From Sodalis sp. Ffu (GTDB taxonomy: Bacteria > Pseudomonadota > Gammaproteobacteria > Enterobacterales > Enterobacteriaceae): DNA of 64,000 nucleotides. How positions within the stretch are numbered: the first letter of the stretch is position 1; every line of letters starts with the position of its first letter. Made by a program: the position numbers and the translations under genes. Positions 54,468 through 64,000 of the stretch are shown here, in pieces. The stretch lies in contig CP072944.1 in NCBI GenBank assembly GCA_024748595.1, positions 652,001 through 716,000 of the forward strand, read 5' to 3'. A model generated the notes under the pieces. It saw nothing but the letters and a program-made list of their open reading frames with translations, had not been told where the DNA came from and did no database searches.

Positions 54468-55640
54468 TCACTGACCATCCAGCCCACGAATGGGTTTAAC
54501 CGAAGCCCAGTATTTGCAAGAAGGGCAATGCCAATAGAGACTATGCGAAGTGAAACCGCACTTCCCGCAACGATAGCGAGGCTTAGTACGTATTTGTTCT
54601 CCGACCATATCCCGTAAAGTTTGCAGGCTTTCCTTATCTCGGCTCTCCTCCGATTCATTGAGGTGAAAATCCATCAAACGATGAAACATGATCATCGTGG
54701 GATGCTGACGCAACTGTTGATTAATGTAGTTCTGGGCTACTTGCGGGCCCGCGCCGCGTTCGATAATATCAGTTAGCAGCAACTCAGCCGTTGAGCCGAT
54801 GTTGTCCTCCACACAACGTTTCAAGAACGACGCCCACGCCTCTGGCTGACCCAATAACTGATAACACTCCTGCATCATCGGCAGAGTTTCACTGACCATA
54901 TCCCTATCCTGATCCAACACCCTCATTAATTCGAGAACCGCACCAGCATAATCTTTTTGCAACATTAAAATACGAGCGTGCATAATTGATACTCTCGCGC
55001 CCTTGTTATCTATTCCAGCTGCTTTTTTCAACAGCAAAATAGCGCGCTCAAAATCATCACTGCCCATTGCCTGCAGAGCTAATTCACAATAAAAATGCGC
55101 TATCTCAACCCGCCGTTGCGCATCGCCGAGCTTGACTAGCCGTTCTGCCACATAGATGGCCTTAGACCATTCACTAGTGGCCTGATAAATCTGCAGCAAT
55201 TGGTTAAGCGCACCTGCTCGAAAATCCTCTTCATCCACCAGTTGGCTGAACATATCCTCTGCACGATCGTAAAAACCGGCCGCCATATAATCACGACCCA
55301 ATTGCTGAATAGTTAGCAACCTCTGCTCAAAAGTCAAATAAGTGCTTTGCATTAGCGCCTGATGGATACGTATAGCGCGATCCATCTCACCTCCTGAGCG
55401 AAAAAGATTGCCCAGGGTAATATTAGCCTCGACAGCGTTACTGTCCTTTTTAAGCATTCCAAGGAATAAGTCCACTGCTTTGTCCTGATGATTATATAAT
55501 AAAAAGCTCATCCCCGCCGCCATATATTCTCTGGATAGCCGGTTGGTTTCTTGCCGCTTATCCTGCCGTGCGCTTCTACGCCCCATATACCAGCCGTAAA
55601 CAGCAGCTACGGGCAACAATAAAAATAACAGCTCTAACAT
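54468..55640 (-). CDS. lapB: Lipopolysaccharide assembly protein B
   Basis: 390 residues (E. coli LapB/YciM 389). It is an inner-membrane-anchored TPR protein that couples LPS synthesis to transport and helps FtsH degrade LpxC. The N-terminal helix is LELLFLLLPVAAVYGWYMGRRSAR; about nine TPR units follow (for instance ANITLGNLFRSGGEMDRAIRIH and EDMFSQLVDEEDFRAG). The C-terminal rubredoxin-like metal module is YRCGKCGFTSHSLYWHCPSCKYW, with all four Cys. The partner lapA just upstream is degenerate. It is intact, consistent with the retained lpx genes. Confidence 0.96.
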   Translation of the reverse strand: MLELLFLLLPVAAVYGWYMGRRSARQDKRQETNRLSREYMAAGMSFLLYNHQDKAVDLFLGMLKKDSNAVEANITLGNLFRSGGEMDRAIRIHQALMQSTYLTFEQRLLTIQQLGRDYMAAGFYDRAEDMFSQLVDEEDFRAGALNQLLQIYQATSEWSKAIYVAERLVKLGDAQRRVEIAHFYCELALQAMGSDDFERAILLLKKAAGIDNKGARVSIMHARILMLQKDYAGAVLELMRVLDQDRDMVSETLPMMQECYQLLGQPEAWASFLKRCVEDNIGSTAELLLTDIIERGAGPQVAQNYINQQLRQHPTMIMFHRLMDFHLNESEESRDKESLQTLRDMVGEQIRTKPRYRCGKCGFTSHSLYWHCPSCKYWASVKPIRGLDGQ

Positions 55641-55691
55641 AGCGATTCCTTAAACGCTAAGGTATAAATGCTCTGTTAAGCTGGCAAGTGG

Positions 55692-55937
55692 CTATTCAAA
55701 CTGTTTTATCCTGTCGCGAGCAGGAGCACCAAGGGGATACGCAACCAGAACAAACTGCAAAATCCATCCGCCAATAGCAAATCGAGATGCATATCAGGTC
55801 TATAAGTAAGGTCCATACTAGAAATTGACCCTGAGCCAAACAAGTTAAAAGTAAGAACTTGATCGTTATGCATACCTAAAGTGACAGAAATGATAAATAT
55901 CACCAGCACCAACAAAATTTACCAGAACATATTTCAC
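55692..55937 (-). pseudogene. lapA: Degenerate lapA (yciS)
   Basis: Starting at GTG 55937, the reading is KYVLV, then after a single-base shift LLVLVIFIISVTLGMHNDQVLTFN, matching LLVLAIFVISVTLGAQNDQQVTFN of E. coli LapA. The second half shows RFAIG, then CSLFWLR in another frame and ARDRIKQFE in a third, ending at TAG 55692. A 69-codon frame (55706-55915) is only the middle portion. So at least three frame changes affect this 102-residue membrane protein. Known: LapA associates with LapB. Pseudogene is the simplest reading; the hydrophobic first helix alone might be expressed. Confidence 0.8.
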
Positions 55938-56062
55938 ATGATTTCCTGCAGGATGAAGGAAAGTTTCTGCGAAAATTTACTTAGATAATAGCTAAGCAAA
56001 CCTCTATTCCAGATCCCTTATAAAATATTATAATTCCGGATCGAAGAAAGGCCAGCCGTTAG
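55938..56062. other. Spacer between lapA and an IS remnant
   Basis: Short AT-rich spacer; the E. coli neighbour pgpB is not seen. Confidence 0.4.
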
Positions 56063-56560
56063 AGCTTTGTTGAATAAATTTTTCATCGCCACGAAGTTAC
56101 TTCTTTAATTTTTTGACATGCTGCGCAAGCATCCAGATCATATTCTGCATCCGTTACGTTACTCAACGATAGATCAAAGACGATGATTGCATATCTCGTG
56201 TTATCAAACAAATTACCATATTAGAACTTGAGCTCGCTACGGCATTTTTTTGACCTGATGTTCTAATTTTCCATTTAATTACCACTAAAAACCTTATAGC
56301 CTGATAACGTCAAATGTCAATATACAATTATGAGCAATTTCGCCATGTGTCGAAATTTTGTCATGACATTAACATTTCTATCACAATTACTGATGAAGGT
56401 AAAACCAGGAGCCGTAAATACAGTGGTGATAGCCATTTCCGAATAACGCAAATTGCCTCTTTAAGAGCGTTATTATCGCTCACCCAATTTAATATAATGT
56501 TTTAGATTTTAATTTGCTATTAGAAAGATTTTTCTTAGAAAATAGGCAATTATTTATTAT
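56063..56560 (-). mobile_element. Decayed IS903-group element, reverse orientation, in place of pgpB
   Basis: Begins with AGCTTTGTTGAATAAATT (16 of 18 terminal-repeat bases). The core TATGAGCAATTTCGCCATG and GTCATGACATTAACATTTC (about 56328-56385) is the reverse complement of the shared NVM/AHL block, and AATGTTTTAGATTTTAAT (about 56492) is near the KFKITN end. It lies where pgpB sits between ribA and lapA in E. coli. Confidence 0.8.
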
Positions 56561-56840
56561 CTTGCCTATTTATTTCCATTTTATTAGACACGAGCAAATA
56601 AGCGCTTCCGTAAGAAAAACTACACTAAAAGCTATTTAATATAGCCTAAAAAAGTATATTAACAGGCAACTAATTTGTCACCGATTAAGCAATTAATCTT
56701 ATTATATGGTAAATTTATGACAAAATATCGCTGGAATATTTCCGATCAGCATACATTTTCCTACGGAAACTACAGAAACTATAGTCAAACCACGCCGCAA
56801 ATAGTAAATACGCGTCATTATTTGGTTTTTGGAGAGTATC
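56561..56840. other. Upstream region of ribA
   Basis: AT-rich leader with GGAG at about 56831 ahead of the ribA start. No promoter stands out. Confidence 0.4.
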
Positions 56841-57434
56841 ATGCAGCTTAAACGTGTGGCAGAAGCTAAATTGCCGACACCATGGGGCGATTTTCTAGTA
56901 ATAGGCTTCGAAGAAATTACCACTAGACAAGATCATGTAGCGCTAGTACATGGTGATATTACTGGCTTAACGCCTATATTAGCGCGAGTCCACTCCGAAT
57001 GCCTAACTGGTGACGCCCTTTTTAGTTTACGCTGCGATTGTGGTTTTCAATTGGAAGCGGCGATGAACCATATCGCAGAAGAAGGACGCGGCATGCTGAT
57101 TTATCATCGTCAGGAAGGACGTAACATAGGCCTATCGAATAAAATTCGCGCTTATGCGCTGCAGGATAAGGGCGCTGATACCGTCGAAGCAAATCACCAA
57201 TTGGGATTTGCCGCCGACGAGAGAGATTTTACTCTATGCGCCGATATGTTTACACTGCTAGGCGTGAAGGCATTACGCCTACTGACAAACAATCCAAAAA
57301 AAATAAAAATTCTAAGAAAAATGGGTATTAACATCACTGAACGTGTGCCACTTATAGTTGGCCGAAATCCAAACAATACTCATTATCTGAATACCAAAGC
57401 AATTAAAATGGGCCATCTGCTAAATGACACATAA
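56841..57434 (+). CDS. ribA: GTP cyclohydrolase II
   Basis: 197 residues (E. coli 196). It opens GTP to the diaminopyrimidine that starts riboflavin synthesis. The zinc site is visible in [25 protein letters not shown] (three Cys), followed by [23 protein letters not shown] and the GTP-binding region [27 protein letters not shown] and [17 protein letters not shown] complete the family pattern. ATG 56841 with GGAG upstream matches [18 protein letters not shown] of E. coli; the TTG 12 bases earlier is within the ribosome-binding site. It faces acnA convergently, as in E. coli. The symbiont can at least start flavin synthesis. Confidence 0.97.
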   Translation: MQLKRVAEAKLPTPWGDFLVIGFEEITTRQDHVALVHGDITGLTPILARVHSECLTGDALFSLRCDCGFQLEAAMNHIAEEGRGMLIYHRQEGRNIGLSNKIRAYALQDKGADTVEANHQLGFAADERDFTLCADMFTLLGVKALRLLTNNPKKIKILRKMGINITERVPLIVGRNPNNTHYLNTKAIKMGHLLNDT

Positions 57435-57558
57435 TATAATGAGTAATACCTACAAGATCCCGATTAAACACGCAAACCAACTACTAAACACACAACCAAC
57501 TGTGACATACACCCAAATATATGCTCTCCTTATATTATGTCCCAATCAAATCTTACAT

Positions 57559-60249
57559 CTAACAGCCGATCGGCTCATTCAGAATACTACGGATCACATA
57601 ATGTAGAATACCGTCATGCCGATAATAAGTCAATTCATTACAGGTATCGATACGACACAGAGCATTGATAGTGCGGGTACTCCCATCAAGATAACTAAAA
57701 GTCACAGGCACCTGACAACCTGGTTTAAGACGATCCAAATCAAGGATGTGTAGCGTTTCATCACCACTCAATCCCAGAGTCTTGCGGGTTTCCCCATAGG
57801 AAAATTCCAGCGGCAAAATGCCCATCCCGATAAGATTGGAACGATGAATACGTTCAAAACTTTCCACTATCACCACTCGAATCCCCAACAACCGTGGTCC
57901 CTTAGCCGCCCAGTCGCGGCTGGATCCGGAACCATACTCTTTGCCAGCGATAATCACCAGAGGTACCTGCTCCGCAGCATAACGCATCGCAGCGTCGTAG
58001 ATCGACAACTCATCGCCGGAAGGAATATGTCTGGTATAACCCCCTTTAATTGTTGACAGCATTTCATTACGGAGATGAATATTAGCAAAAGTACCGTGCA
58101 TCATTACCTCATGATTGCCACGCCTTGAACCATAAGAGTTGAAATCTTCCACCAGGACTCCATGCTTTTGTAGATAGCGCCCAGCTGGGCTACTCACTTT
58201 AATATTACCAGCTGGCGAAATATGATCAGTAGTGACCGAATCACCAAGCATGGCTAAAATACGCGCACCATGGATATTTTTTAAGGGATTAGGCTGCTGC
58301 ATCATATCTTCAAAAAATGGTGTGAGACGAATATAAGTAGAATCCGACTGCCAATTATAAGTCGGGGTGCAATTGATTTCGATATTGCGCCAGTCTTGGT
58401 TACCGATAAACACTTCCCGATACTCCTTATGGAACATGCTACTATTAACTAGTTCCACCACCCGGGCAATCTCCACCGAACTCGGCCAAATATCTTTAAG
58501 ATAGACCGGTTTGCCGTCCCTGCTGATTCCGAGCGGATCTTTGCTGATGTTAATTAACATATTGCCCGCCAGCGCATATGCTACGACTAGCGGCGGCGAC
58601 GCCAACCAGTTGCTTTTAATCAGCGGATGGATTCGCCCCTCAAAGTTACGATTACCAGACAGCACAGCGCCGACGGTCAAATTGCCGGCTTTGATCGCCG
58701 CCTCGATACTTGGTTTCAGCGGCCCAGAGTTCCCGATACAAGTGGTGCAACCATAGCCCACTAAGTTAAAATTTAGCTGATTAAGATAAGGGGTGAGACC
58801 AGCTGCGTTGAGATAATCAGTCACCACTTTTGAACCAGGAGCCAGAGAGCTTTTGACCCAAGGTTTAGTCCGTAAACCCTTTTTTACGGCGTTGCGTGCC
58901 AGAAGGCCAGCGGCCATTAAAATATTAGCGTTGGAAGTATTGGTACAAGAAGTAATGGCAGCAAGCACCACAGCTCCATGATCCAGCTGATACATCTCTC
59001 CGTCCAGATCAAACAACTGGGAGACTGGCGTAACAACGCATTTATTCAACTCTAATTCATCGCTATCCTTAAAGGCGTCCGGCACCAATGGCAGTGACAC
59101 TCTATCCTGTGGGCGCTTTGGTCCGGCTAGGCTTGCCACCACTGTCGCCATATCCAGTTCCAGGTTACTCGTAAACACCGGCTCATCGCCGGTGTGACGC
59201 CATAATCCTTGGTGTTTACTATAGACATCCACTAAAGCAATTTGTGTTTCTTTACGTCCTGTCAAGCGCAAATAATCCAGCGTGATAGCGTCTACCGGAA
59301 AAAAGCCACAGGTGGCTCCATATTCGGGCGCCATATTAGCGATCGTCGCACGATCTGCCAACGGCAGCATATCCAACCCATCACCATAAAATTCAACAAA
59401 TTTACCCACCACTCCGTGATTACGCAGCATCTGAGTGACGGTTAACACCAGGTCAGTAGCGGTGATCCCCTCGTTCAGTTTACCGGTAAGCTTAAAACCT
59501 ACGACGTCTGGAATCAACATCGATACCGGCTGTCCCAGCATTGCTGCTTCCGCCTCAATACCCCCCACACCCCAACCAAGCACGCCAAGACCGTTAACCA
59601 TAGTGGTATGTGAGTCAGTACCTACTAACGTATCGGGATAGGCAACTGTTATGCCATTTTGCTCTTCATTCCACACAGTCTGCGCCAAATATTCCAGGTT
59701 TACCTGATGGCAAATACCATTTTCTGGAGGCACTACACGGAAGTTACTAAAAGCATTTTGTCCCCAACGCAAAAACGTATAACGTTCCATATTACGTTTC
59801 ATTTCTAAATAGTTATTTTGTGCATAAGCGTTATCATTACCATAAGCGTCAACGGTGATAGAATGATCAACCACCAAATCTACCGGCAATAATGGATTAA
59901 CCTTATCTATATTTCCACCCAAGCGCTTCACCGCCTCACGCATGGCCGCTAAATCTACTACGGCTGGAACGCCAGTAAAATCTTGCATTAATACACGAAC
60001 TGGCCGATAAACAATCTCCCCTTCTGCATGAGCATTACTTAGCCAACCCACAACTTTACGTAAATGCGTTTCTGTCACAATCACGTCGTCTTGATTACGC
60101 AATAAATTTTCCAATAGTATCTTCATCGATTTAGGCAATTTTTCTATAGGTCCCAGGTACTGCGCTGCTCGAGCAAGGCTGTAAATATGGTAGGTTTTGT
60201 TATGGGCAATGAGGATATCCCTGCTTGCTTGCTTAATGGTTGATGACAC
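57559..60249 (-). CDS. acnA: Aconitate hydratase A
   Basis: 896 residues (E. coli AcnA 891). It interconverts citrate and isocitrate with a [4Fe-4S] cluster; AcnA is the stress-stable form. Cluster Cys residues are in AITSCTNTSNAN and GYGCTTCIGNSGPL. Other markers are VLMQDFTGVPAVVDLAAMR near residue 90, GTDSHTTMVNGLGVLGWGVGGIEAE, GDSVTTDHISPAGNI and YGSGSSRDWAAKGPRLLGI (C-terminal swivelling domain). Start ATG 60249. It is intact over its full length. No other citrate-cycle gene is in the window, so whether it works in a full cycle cannot be judged. Confidence 0.97.
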   Translation of the reverse strand: MSSTIKQASRDILIAHNKTYHIYSLARAAQYLGPIEKLPKSMKILLENLLRNQDDVIVTETHLRKVVGWLSNAHAEGEIVYRPVRVLMQDFTGVPAVVDLAAMREAVKRLGGNIDKVNPLLPVDLVVDHSITVDAYGNDNAYAQNNYLEMKRNMERYTFLRWGQNAFSNFRVVPPENGICHQVNLEYLAQTVWNEEQNGITVAYPDTLVGTDSHTTMVNGLGVLGWGVGGIEAEAAMLGQPVSMLIPDVVGFKLTGKLNEGITATDLVLTVTQMLRNHGVVGKFVEFYGDGLDMLPLADRATIANMAPEYGATCGFFPVDAITLDYLRLTGRKETQIALVDVYSKHQGLWRHTGDEPVFTSNLELDMATVVASLAGPKRPQDRVSLPLVPDAFKDSDELELNKCVVTPVSQLFDLDGEMYQLDHGAVVLAAITSCTNTSNANILMAAGLLARNAVKKGLRTKPWVKSSLAPGSKVVTDYLNAAGLTPYLNQLNFNLVGYGCTTCIGNSGPLKPSIEAAIKAGNLTVGAVLSGNRNFEGRIHPLIKSNWLASPPLVVAYALAGNMLINISKDPLGISRDGKPVYLKDIWPSSVEIARVVELVNSSMFHKEYREVFIGNQDWRNIEINCTPTYNWQSDSTYIRLTPFFEDMMQQPNPLKNIHGARILAMLGDSVTTDHISPAGNIKVSSPAGRYLQKHGVLVEDFNSYGSRRGNHEVMMHGTFANIHLRNEMLSTIKGGYTRHIPSGDELSIYDAAMRYAAEQVPLVIIAGKEYGSGSSRDWAAKGPRLLGIRVVIVESFERIHRSNLIGMGILPLEFSYGETRKTLGLSGDETLHILDLDRLKPGCQVPVTFSYLDGSTRTINALCRIDTCNELTYYRHDGILHYVIRSILNEPIGC

Positions 60250-60735
60250 AATTCCTCCATACTAAATCATTATTGTCATAATTCTGTTCGAGTTAATGTT
60301 ATCGATTAAAAAAACATACAAGCAAATGGCAAGCTTTTAATAATCTTTATGAAATATTACTGCGATTGACAAAATCAGCTACTTTTGCCGTCAAGCACAT
60401 TGCTCGCTGCTTTTACCTCTATAACTAAGGGATTAAACAATTAAAAAATAATTTATGTACCAAATTGCCTGAAAGAAAAAGTGGTCTTAAAAATGCTCGA
60501 CGCGCCATCTGGAACTTGATGATATGGACAGAAGCGTACGCCTGAGGTTTTAAACATCAATGCCCGCTGCAAAAACACAGGATACAATCGATATCCACTG
60601 GAGAATAAGAGTATGGGCGGTACTACAAACAATCATGCCAAGTCTGAACTAACTAAGCCAGACCATGGATGCTAGCACAAACATGTCATCCATAGCGGAT
60701 AGCCATTACAACGTCAATGCCCAAATGCTAAACCG
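60250..60735. other. Gap between acnA and cysB
   Basis: No gene seen; the small E. coli ymiA gene was not recognised. It should contain the acnA promoter, but no strong -10/-35 pair stands out. Confidence 0.4.
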
Positions 60736-62079
<1,344 letters not shown>

Positions 62080-62480
62080 TAGTGTTCATTATTTTATATT
62101 AAACATGTGATCATCGCCTGATTTCCATCAACATTAACCAACCAGTCGATGGCTCTATTAGGGGAAAAGATAAATGATCTGGTGCCGTTAGCCAGATACG
62201 CATCGTCTCTAACATCGTATTGTTGTATCTATTACATTACTCCGCTAGAAGTTAGAGACGATGGTTATATATTTCTACCACCATTGCTGCTTGCAATAAC
62301 TACAGCAATTCTCCTATCACGTATCCTCATCTTTACCCAAATATCTTGAGGCCAAGTAAAATCAAGAGCAACATAAGCAATGTCAATCAGTACCTATGAT
62401 AATAATATTAACATATTATTATCATATTTATTGATGCAGGTATAACCATGCAATGTAGCGGCATATTCAGAAAAATGCAG
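62080..62480 (-). mobile_element. Decayed IS903-group fragment, reverse orientation
   Basis: TTACATTACTCCGCTAGAAG with nearby GAGACGATGGTTATAT (about 62233-62270) parallels TTACGTTACTCAACGATAGA with GACGATGATTGCATAT in the copy at 56063. ATTTATTGATGCAGGTATAACCATG (first 20 bases as a block, about 62426) parallels AATTACTGATGAAGGTAAAA. No terminal repeat seen. It widens the cysB-topA gap. Confidence 0.6.
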
Positions 62481-62906
62481 TCTATAAAAATTTTGTCTTG
62501 AAAAATTTATAATTCACCTTTTTATTATAAAAATTCGATGTATTCAACTAAAGATCAGTTACATTATAACGTTTGGCAAAAAAACAATATTTACGTACAA
62601 TACTAAACAAACATGTTTATAGTGAGCTATGCACTAATTCCACCCATTTTCTTAGCAAAAATAAACAAAATAAATCTAATTCATATTGCGGAAACAGTGA
62701 TGACTGTTTTTATACTGTACTTAAAGTGACAAAATTTTTAGGTTAAGTGAATTTATTATTCATACACATGAACATTAATTTATAGTAAAAATAAACATTT
62801 AATAGGAATTAAACATTATACATAACTATTATTTAATCATAAAAATTTTATATAACTTAAATACAAAAAAACTAACCTAATAGGTAGCGTACAGGAAATG
62901 GCAAAT
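62481..62906. other. AT-rich gap downstream of topA
   Basis: Very AT-rich, no gene or clear terminator for topA recognised. Confidence 0.45.
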
Positions 62907-64000
62907 CTATTTTTTTTTGCTTACCTGCCAGTGTCCATCAATGAAGAAAGCAGTCCAACCTGTAATCTTGTCGTCCCTCTTTGAGGAAACGTATTGCTGT
63001 TTGTTTTTGCGGCTAAAATGCACCAAAGTCTTATTTCCGTCATCATCTTGCACCGGTGCGTCTGCCAGATAGCGTAGTTTCTCTGGCAGACGGTCGCGAA
63101 ACCTGGCTAGTTCTTCAACCAACGGTGCACGCGTTTCGTGGGATTTAGGAAACGTGCTAGCAGCTAAAAATATCCCTGACATGCCATCACGCAGGACAAA
63201 ATAAGCGTCTGATGCCTCACACAGAAGCTCTGGCAGAGCCACCGCATCCTCTTTCGGTAGCGCGATGTCACCATTGCGCAAAATCTTGCGAGTATTTTTA
63301 CAAACTTTGTTAGTGCAAGCCATGTATTTGCCGAAACGACCAAGCTTCAAATGCATATCAGAACCGCACTTCTCACACTCCACCACCGGACCATCATAAC
63401 CCTTGATGCGAAATTCACCCAGTTCGATCTTATAACCACCGCACTGTGGATTATTACCACAGATATGCAACTTACTTTCATTATCGATTAAATAGCTATC
63501 CATGGCGGTGCCGCATTTGTCACAACGACGACGAATACGTAGCGCATTGATTTCCGCCTCATCGCCCTCCAATACAGTCATAGTTTTCGACTGTGGAATC
63601 AAATTGATAGTATTTTTACAACGCTCTTTCGGCCTCATAGCATAACCAGCGCAACCGAGAAATACGCCAGTGCTGGCGATACGGATACCCATTTTACGGC
63701 CACATACCAAACAGTCAATATGAGTCATCACCATCAAATTAGGTCGCATACCCCCCTCTTGTGGATCCTTTTCTGCGGCAGCCATCTGTTGGCTGAATTT
63801 ACAAAAAAAAGAATCCAATACGCTCCTCCATTCTTGCTGATTTGCGGCAACCTGATCGAGGATATCTTCCATATCAGCGGTGAACTTATAATTCATCAGC
63901 TCACGGAAATTCTCCGCTAAACGGTCGGTCACAATTTCACCCATTTTTTCAGCATAAAAGCGTCGATCTTCCACATGCACATAACCACGATGCTGGATAG
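62907..64000 (-). CDS. topA: DNA topoisomerase I, C-terminal part (cut by window edge)
   Basis: The last 364 or so residues of TopA; the frame stays open through the window end, so the start lies beyond 64000. TopA relaxes negative supercoils. The visible portion begins [26 protein letters not shown], the end of the toprim/catalytic core. Then come the zinc-ribbon repeats: [43 protein letters not shown] and [26 protein letters not shown]. Two zinc-free ribbon modules near [16 protein letters not shown] and [10 protein letters not shown] end the protein. The catalytic Tyr is outside the window. In E. coli it is upstream of cysB on the same strand, as here. Confidence 0.97.
   Translation of the reverse strand, partial: IQHRGYVHVEDRRFYAEKMGEIVTDRLAENFRELMNYKFTADMEDILDQVAANQQEWRSVLDSFFCKFSQQMAAAEKDPQEGGMRPNLMVMTHIDCLVCGRKMGIRIASTGVFLGCAGYAMRPKERCKNTINLIPQSKTMTVLEGDEAEINALRIRRRCDKCGTAMDSYLIDNESKLHICGNNPQCGGYKIELGEFRIKGYDGPVVECEKCGSDMHLKLGRFGKYMACTNKVCKNTRKILRNGDIALPKEDAVALPELLCEASDAYFVLRDGMSGIFLAASTFPKSHETRAPLVEELARFRDRLPEKLRYLADAPVQDDDGNKTLVHFSRKNKQQYVSSKRDDKITGWTAFFIDGHWQVSKKK

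Overview
The window looks like a chromosome segment of a gammaproteobacterial (Enterobacterales) insect endosymbiont in mid-reduction, most like the Sodalis-allied group. Every recognisable gene is close to its E. coli counterpart in sequence, and most have nearly the same length. The genes lie in long AT-rich stretches full of gene fossils and decayed insertion sequences. No tRNA, rRNA, CRISPR array, phage, plasmid, toxin or secretion-system locus was seen. The exact species cannot be named from this sequence.

Layout: (1) 1-6905 follows the E. coli yafD-gloB-yafS-rnhA-dnaQ order, with yafE and mltD gone. (2) 7760-9959 holds queF and yqcA from a different E. coli map region, with syd, yqcC and truC lost. 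(3) 10896-37394 is a long conserved block: dapD, a glnD fossil, map, rpsB, tsf, pyrH, frr, dxr, uppS, cdsA, rseP, bamA, skp, lpxD, fabZ, lpxA, lpxB, an rnhB fossil, dnaE, accA, tilS. (4) 39080-48080 is the yci/trp region: yciB is a frameshifted fossil, yciC is intact, and the whole trp operon survives only as fossils in the original order trpE-D(G)-C(F)-B-A. (5) 50080-52829 holds an rluB fossil and intact sohB. (6) 53647-64000 is the pyrF-lapB-lapA-ribA-acnA-cysB-topA block, inverted relative to sohB when compared with E. coli; topA runs off the window.

Retained functions are translation (rpsB, tsf, frr, map, tilS), replication and topology (dnaE, dnaQ, rnhA, topA), lipid and envelope supply (accA, fabZ, cdsA, lpxD/A/B, uppS, dxr, bamA, skp, rseP, lapB), lysine/diaminopimelate (dapD), pyrimidines (pyrH, pyrF), riboflavin (ribA), queuosine (queF) and cysteine regulation (cysB). 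Tryptophan synthesis, the nitrogen-sensor GlnD, RNase HII and several accessory genes are lost. This pattern suggests a cell that keeps its own envelope and replication machinery but takes tryptophan from the host, diet or a partner symbiont.

At least a dozen degenerate copies of one IS5-family, IS903-group element (terminal repeat close to GGCTTTGTTGAATAAATC, transposase fragments in both orientations) fill many gaps and lie in several of those where synteny with E. coli breaks. One copy ended inside rnhA and now supplies its stop codon. I found no convincing new biological system; the interest lies in the fossils and how they formed.
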